Shown here: positions 6,528 through 10,195 of the stretch, one piece after another
Numbering within the stretch: the first letter of the stretch is position 1
Layout: every line of letters starts with the position of its first letter
Position numbers and translations under genes: made by a program
Assembly: GCA_013043085.1 (NCBI GenBank)
Contig: JABDOU010000411.1
Span: 1 to 10,195 of the forward strand
Direction of reading: 5' to 3'
Length of the DNA: 10,195 nt
Origin: Acidimicrobiia bacterium
Lineage (GTDB): Bacteria; Actinomycetota; Acidimicrobiia; Spongiisociales; SHLN01
Notes under the pieces: generated by a model
The model's database searches: none
What the model was told of the DNA's origin: nothing
The model's input: the letters and a program-made list of their open reading frames with translations, nothing else

Positions 6528-6555
6528 TCGTATGCTCAATTACTTCACCTGTCAA
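6527..6555 (-). promoter_or_regulatory. Sigma70-type promoter of the membrane/DUF393/tetR operon
   Basis: On the minus strand TTGACA (6555-6550) is followed after exactly 17 nt by TACGAT (6532-6527), a near-consensus housekeeping promoter. The expected transcription start, about 6518-6521, coincides with the ATG at 6518, so the message may be leaderless or nearly so. The promoter faces away from the acyl-CoA synthetase gene, whose ATG is 49 nt beyond the -35 box. Confidence 0.75.
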
Positions 6556-6591
6556 CCTCAAACGACGAGTTTTTTGGGTTGCGATTCGTCG

Positions 6592-6597
6592 TATCCT
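6592..6597 (+). promoter_or_regulatory. Candidate -10 box (TATCCT) of the acyl-CoA synthetase gene
   Basis: TATCCT fits the TANNNT pattern and sits 6 nt before the ATG at 6604, where transcription would begin at or next to the start codon. No Shine-Dalgarno is visible before this ATG, which agrees with a leaderless message. The -35 region is weak (a T-run at 6570-6575). Confidence 0.45.
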
Positions 6598-6603
6598 CCG
6601 CCG

Positions 6604-8175
6604 ATGGCTCTCCCCAACCCCCGGCGCCTACTGGAGCCCGTACCCGATTACGGAACCATGCGAAGCCAGTTCGCGTGGGACATCCCCGAGCGTTTCAATA
6701 TGGGGACGGCCTGTTCCACGCCTGACGATTCATCGATCGCGCTTCGGGTTGTGGAGGACGACACCAACCTCGACTACACCTTCGAACAGTTGGGCGACGC
6801 TTCCAGCCGTCTCGCAGCAGCGCTCGTCGGTCTTGGGGTTCGCCAGGGAGACCGGGTGGCGGTCGTTGCGCCTCAGTCGTGGGAAACCGGTGTCAGCCAC
6901 CTCGGCATCTGGAAAGCCGGAGCAATCAGCGTTCCGCTGGCTTCTCTGTTCGGACCCGACGCTCTTCGCTACCGGCTGAACGACAGCGGGGCTCGACTGG
7001 CGATCGTCAGCCCCGACAACATCGGCAAGGTCGTCGAGGCCGATCCCGATCTCGACATCATCTCGACGGACGACGAATTCGATGAGTTCATTGCCGTTGA
7101 TCCAATCGAATCTGCTCAGACAAAGGCAGAAGATCCGGCCTACCTCATCTACACGTCCGGCACCACCGGACCTCCGAAAGGAGCCCTTCTCCCCCATCGT
7201 TCGCTGATCGGACACCTCACCGGATTCGACTGCTACTACGAATTTCCATCGCGGGACGACATCATCTGGACACCGGCCGACTGGGCCTGGATCGGCGGCC
7301 TCATGGATGTTCTCGTCCCGGCGTGGTACTACGGGATGTCCGTTGTCACTACCAACGCCGATTTCGACCCGGCGAGAGCAATTCGGCTCATGGTGGATCA
7401 GAAGGTCACGCTGGCGTTCCTGCCACCCACCGCCCTAAAGATGATGCGGGCGTCTGACGTTGGTTCAGAACATCTCAGCCTGCGCGCCATCTTTACGGGC
7501 GGAGAGCCGCTCGGCGCCGAACTCCTCGAATGGTCGCGGTCTCACTTCGGGTGTCACATCAACGAGGGCTACGGCCAGACCGAGGCGAACCTGGTCGTGG
7601 GCAACTGCAACTCGGTGTGGCCCACCCGCCCCGGATCGATGGGAAAGCCTCTCCCCGGCCACGACGTCGCCGTGTTTTCAGATACGGGCGAAAGGGTGAT
7701 GGGCGAAGTCGGTGAGATCTGTGTCCGGACCCCCGACCCGGTGACGATGCTGCGCTACTGGAATCGCAGCGACAGCGACAAATACCGGGGATCGTGGTTG
7801 CTCACCGGAGACCTGGGTGTCGAGGACGAAGATGGGTACTTGTGGTTCTCGTCGCGCAAGGACGACGTCATCATGTCGATGGGCTACCGGATCGGCCCGG
7901 GAGAGATAGAGGAATCGCTGCTGGGGCACCCTTCCGTGTCGATGGCAGCTGTAGTCGGGGTACCTGACGAACTGCGGGGGCAGGTACCGAAAGCCTTCGT
8001 CGTGTTGCGTGACGGGCATCACCCGACGGCAGAGCTCACCGAAGAACTCCAGCACCACGTCAGGACCAGGCTCGCAGCTCACGAGGTCCCCCGAACCATC
8101 GACTATGTCCATTCCCTGCCGCGGACGACCACGGGAAAAATCATGCGCCGGGCCCTGAGGGAGCCCGACCAATAG
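6604..8175 (+). CDS. AMP-binding acyl-CoA synthetase (medium-chain type)
   Basis: This 523-residue enzyme of the ANL superfamily activates a carboxylic acid with ATP to an acyl-adenylate and transfers it to CoA. The motifs are complete: the phosphate-binding loop YTSGTTGPPKG (183-193), EGYGQTE (321-327), the TGDLG aspartate (Asp403), the hinge region SSRKDD (416-421), GYRIGPGEIE (427-436) and the C-terminal PRTTTGKIMRR with catalytic Lys512. The EGYGQTE motif rather than DTWWQTE argues against acetyl-CoA synthetase and for a medium-chain or aromatic acyl-CoA ligase; the exact acid cannot be read from sequence. The ATG at 6604 is preferred because the 24 codons upstream overlap the divergent promoter and do not look coding; a Met 18 codons further in is less likely. 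The GH42 gene follows after 9 nt. Confidence 0.92.
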   Translation: MALPNPRRLLEPVPDYGTMRSQFAWDIPERFNMGTACSTPDDSSIALRVVEDDTNLDYTFEQLGDASSRLAAALVGLGVRQGDRVAVVAPQSWETGVSHLGIWKAGAISVPLASLFGPDALRYRLNDSGARLAIVSPDNIGKVVEADPDLDIISTDDEFDEFIAVDPIESAQTKAEDPAYLIYTSGTTGPPKGALLPHRSLIGHLTGFDCYYEFPSRDDIIWTPADWAWIGGLMDVLVPAWYYGMSVVTTNADFDPARAIRLMVDQKVTLAFLPPTALKMMRASDVGSEHLSLRAIFTGGEPLGAELLEWSRSHFGCHINEGYGQTEANLVVGNCNSVWPTRPGSMGKPLPGHDVAVFSDTGERVMGEVGEICVRTPDPVTMLRYWNRSDSDKYRGSWLLTGDLGVEDEDGYLWFSSRKDDVIMSMGYRIGPGEIEESLLGHPSVSMAAVVGVPDELRGQVPKAFVVLRDGHHPTAELTEELQHHVRTRLAAHEVPRTIDYVHSLPRTTTGKIMRRALREPDQ

Positions 8176-8184
8176 GATCTGCCG

Positions 8185-10017
8185 ATGCAATTTGGCGTTT
8201 GCTGGTATCCGGAACAATGGCCTCAGTCGACCTGGGAACCCGACGTAGCGCGTATGCAAGAGATCGGCCTCGAACTGGTGAGGATCGGCGAGTTCGCATG
8301 GTCTTCCTACCAGCCCGAACGGGGCATATTCGAGTGGGACTGGCTCGATCTGGCAATGGAAACCATCGATGGCGCCGGGCTATCAGTAGTCCTGTGTACT
8401 CCCACCGCTACCCCTCCAGTCTGGCTCATGAACGAACGGCCGGAAATCCTCTCTATCGGGAGAGATGGCAAACGGCGCGCCTACGGCTCGCGCCGCCACA
8501 CCTGTCCAACCTCGGCGGAATATCGAGAGGAAGCTGTGCTGATCACATCCGTGCTCGCCGACCGATACGGCGAGCATCCGGCGATTGCCGCATGGCAGGT
8601 GGACAACGAGATCGGCAACCACGACTCTGCCCGATGCTGGTGCTACCAATGTCAGGAGCAATTCATCAGATGGCTGTCGGAGCGCTACGGATCAATCGAC
8701 ACGCTGAACGAGAAGTGGGGCACTGCCTTCTGGTCGCAGACGTATCCCGACTTCGACTCAATCCTGCTGCCGGTTCCAACGGTGACGAGCCACAACCCAT
8801 CGCTGGAGTTGGCGCATCGGCATTTCGCTTCCGACCAGATGATCGACTTCGTGAAAGCCCAATTCGAGGTGATTCGGGAACACTCTGCAGAACCCATTAC
8901 GACCAACTTTTATAACGAGGACACCGCAGTCGATCAGCGAACAGCGGCACGGCTGGGCGGGTTGGCGTCGATGGACAATTATCCACACGGCCCATCGGAT
9001 CCGATTGTCACGGCCTTTCTTCTCGACCTCACCAGGGGGGCTGCCGGACCGGGGGGTCAGGCGTGGATCATGGAGCAACAGCCCGGCCCCATCAACTGGA
9101 CCGAGATGAACCCACCGGTGCCGCCGGGTCAGGTACGTGTGTGGATGTGGCAAGCAGCATTGCACGGCTTCGACGCCCAGCTGTTTTTTCGATGGAGGGC
9201 AGCCCGACACGGCCAGGAGATGTACCACTCGGGTCTCTTGCGACAGGACAGTTCAGAGACCGTTGCCGTCGATGAGATTCGCGAAACCATTCGCCACATC
9301 ATTGAGCACGACCTCCCAAAACCGGAACCGCGGGTGGCGTTGCTCCACGATTTCGCAGACAGTTGGGCCATCGAGATCAACCCGCACCGACAGGGCATGA
9401 CTCATCGGTCTCTTCAGATTGGGGCGTATGGGGCGGCACGAAGATTGGGTCTGGACGTTGCCATCGTGGACCCGACGGGCGACCTCACGGAATTCGATGT
9501 CATACTCGCCCCCGCCCTTCATATCACGACCCCAGAACGCATTTCTGCTCTCTCTCGCGCCAGCGATGCCGGGCGGCTCGTTGTGGTAGGACCACGCAGT
9601 CTGGTGGTCGACGAGCATTACGCCTGGAGCGATTCGCCCCTACCTGGAGGCCTCGCCACCCGGCTGGGCGCTCGGGTGACCGAGCATCTGAGCCAGCCGG
9701 GTTCGTTGCTCGTCGACCCGTGGGGAACCGAGGCCGGCGTTTGGACAGACATTCTCGAAGCCGACGATGCTGAGGTCTTGGCCCGGTTCCGGGGAGACTC
9801 TTACCTCGACGGAAGCCCGGCAGTTGTCCAAAGGGACTCACTCGTATACGCCGGATTCTCAGGCGAGGCATCGTGGCTGGCGCTCCTTGCTGATCTCCTC
9901 GATCTTGTCGTGCAACCGGCAGGCGTGGAAGTGTTTGTGAGACAAGACCAAACGTTCACGATCGATCACACCAGGTTTGCGGTCGAATCGGGTCCGACGT
10001 CGCATCCGGTGACTTAA
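8185..10017 (+). CDS. GH42 family beta-galactosidase
   Basis: This 610-residue protein is a glycoside hydrolase family 42 enzyme hydrolysing terminal beta-galactosides. The TIM barrel covers about 1-375: FGVCWYPEQWP start, acid/base Glu142 in WQVDNEIGNH and nucleophile Glu297 in AWIMEQQPG. Four cysteines (107, 151, 153, 156) occupy the places of the zinc-binding cysteines of Thermus-type GH42 enzymes. The trimerisation domain (Glyco_hydro_42M) follows at about 385-570. There is no signal peptide, so it acts in the cytoplasm on imported oligosaccharides. It starts 9 nt after the acyl-CoA synthetase stop; the AATAGGATCTGCCG leader gives an AGGA ribosome site 7 nt before the ATG, and TAGGAT could also be a -10 box. 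The C-terminus is about 27 residues short: past the TAA the frame continues with a segment resembling the end of domain C, suggesting a nonsense mutation. Confidence 0.94.
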   Translation: MQFGVCWYPEQWPQSTWEPDVARMQEIGLELVRIGEFAWSSYQPERGIFEWDWLDLAMETIDGAGLSVVLCTPTATPPVWLMNERPEILSIGRDGKRRAYGSRRHTCPTSAEYREEAVLITSVLADRYGEHPAIAAWQVDNEIGNHDSARCWCYQCQEQFIRWLSERYGSIDTLNEKWGTAFWSQTYPDFDSILLPVPTVTSHNPSLELAHRHFASDQMIDFVKAQFEVIREHSAEPITTNFYNEDTAVDQRTAARLGGLASMDNYPHGPSDPIVTAFLLDLTRGAAGPGGQAWIMEQQPGPINWTEMNPPVPPGQVRVWMWQAALHGFDAQLFFRWRAARHGQEMYHSGLLRQDSSETVAVDEIRETIRHIIEHDLPKPEPRVALLHDFADSWAIEINPHRQGMTHRSLQIGAYGAARRLGLDVAIVDPTGDLTEFDVILAPALHITTPERISALSRASDAGRLVVVGPRSLVVDEHYAWSDSPLPGGLATRLGARVTEHLSQPGSLLVDPWGTEAGVWTDILEADDAEVLARFRGDSYLDGSPAVVQRDSLVYAGFSGEASWLALLADLLDLVVQPAGVEVFVRQDQTFTIDHTRFAVESGPTSHPVT

Positions 10018-10101
10018 GCTGCGCTGCTCAATGAAAAGCCGATCTTGAAGGGCCATTTCAACTTCGACCGCCCGCCGGAAATCGATGACCAACCGGTCTA
10101 A
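10018..10101 (+). pseudogene. Detached tail of the GH42 gene after an in-frame TAA
   Basis: After the GH42 stop (10015-10017) the same frame stays open for 27 codons up to TAA at 10099-10101. The translation (AALLNEKPILKGHFNF, then DRPPEIDDQPV) resembles the final strand segment of GH42 domain C, where an LL-x-x-x-P-x-x-G-like pattern precedes a Pro. Third codon positions are mostly G or C, as in the gene itself. This is most likely the original 3' end, cut off by a single base change or a sequence error. It would overlap the kup start by 17 nt. Confidence 0.4.
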
Positions 10102-10195
10102 CGCTTCCCCGGTTTCCAAACGCGGCGGTTCAACGAATCGGGATCATGGCGGCCTTGCTCTGTTGACATTGAGCGCCCTCGGTGTCGTCTACGGC
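10085..10195 (+). CDS. kup: Kup-type potassium uptake transporter, N-terminus only
   Basis: The frame from the ATG at 10085 to the window end encodes 37 residues: a polar N-terminal tail (MTNRSNASPVSKRGG) followed by LALLTLSALGVVYG, which matches the very conserved start of Kup/HAK potassium transporters (usually continuing DIGTSPLY). Kup proteins are multi-pass inner-membrane K+:H+ symporters. The gene is cut by the window edge, so only the beginning of the first membrane helix is seen. A weak GGAAA site lies about 5 nt upstream of the ATG. I see no terminator in the 67 nt between it and the GH42 stop, so co-transcription is possible though the functions are unrelated. Confidence 0.75.
   Translation, partial: MTNRSNASPVSKRGGSTNRDHGGLALLTLSALGVVYG

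Noticed and set aside
6532..6603. Upstream extension of the acyl-CoA synthetase to an ATG at 6532
   Set aside because: These 24 codons overlap the divergent promoter and have no coding character; the ATG at 6604 fits the promoter spacing.
7678..8259. Minus-strand frame of 193 codons opposite the acyl-CoA synthetase end and GH42 start
   Set aside because: It overlaps two well-supported genes and shows no motif.
8199..8915. Plus-strand frame of 238 codons within the GH42 gene
   Set aside because: It is a shifted frame of the GH42 gene covering its catalytic acid/base motif, with Arg-rich sequence.
9859..10119. Minus-strand frame of 86 codons with a TTG start at the right end
   Set aside because: It lies opposite the GH42 3' end and the kup start; the plus-strand reading matches known families better.

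Overview
The window looks like a piece of a fairly GC-rich bacterial chromosome, most likely from an actinobacterium, possibly an environmental lineague such as Acidimicrobiia. The pointers are gene content, codon bias, promoter-like TANNNT boxes close to start codons, and secreted nucleases with LTD, OB, EEP and FIMAH domains. The class is a guess from style, not from a marker gene. I see no rRNA, tRNA, CRISPR array or insertion sequence.

Left part (1-4520, minus strand): two secreted proteins of the endonuclease/exonuclease/phosphatase (EEP) superfamily lie in the same direction. The first (57-1289) is a single-domain EEP protein. The second (1775-4402) is a large ExeM/NucH-type nuclease. 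Upstream of each is the same element of about 73 bp (1540-1611 and 4436-4508), so the two are probably controlled together and scavenge extracellular nucleic acid or phosphate. Strong hairpins follow each gene (3-30 and 1720-1750).

Middle part (4519-6518, minus strand): a compact operon runs from a good sigma70-type promoter (TTGACA, 17 bp, TACGAT at 6527-6555). It encodes a multi-pass membrane protein, a small three-helix membrane protein, a DCC/DUF393 thiol-disulfide oxidoreductase and a TetR regulator. The last three are joined by ATGA start/stop overlaps. A palindrome at the transcription start is a natural candidate for TetR autoregulation. The first gene has no stop codon where one is expected: its frame runs through the next gene and into the DUF393 gene.

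Right part (6604-10195, plus strand): an acyl-CoA synthetase and a cytoplasmic GH42 beta-galactosidase are 9 nt apart. Both have a TANNNT box 6 nt before the ATG. The GH42 gene has a stop codon that appears to cut its C-terminal domain, because coding-like sequence continues in frame for 27 codons. At the right edge (10085 onward) is the start of a Kup potassium transporter gene, cut by the window end.

The most interesting points are the shared nuclease promoter element, the autoregulated DUF393/TetR membrane operon with its missing stop, and the interrupted GH42 tail. I did not find a clearly new defence or mobile system.
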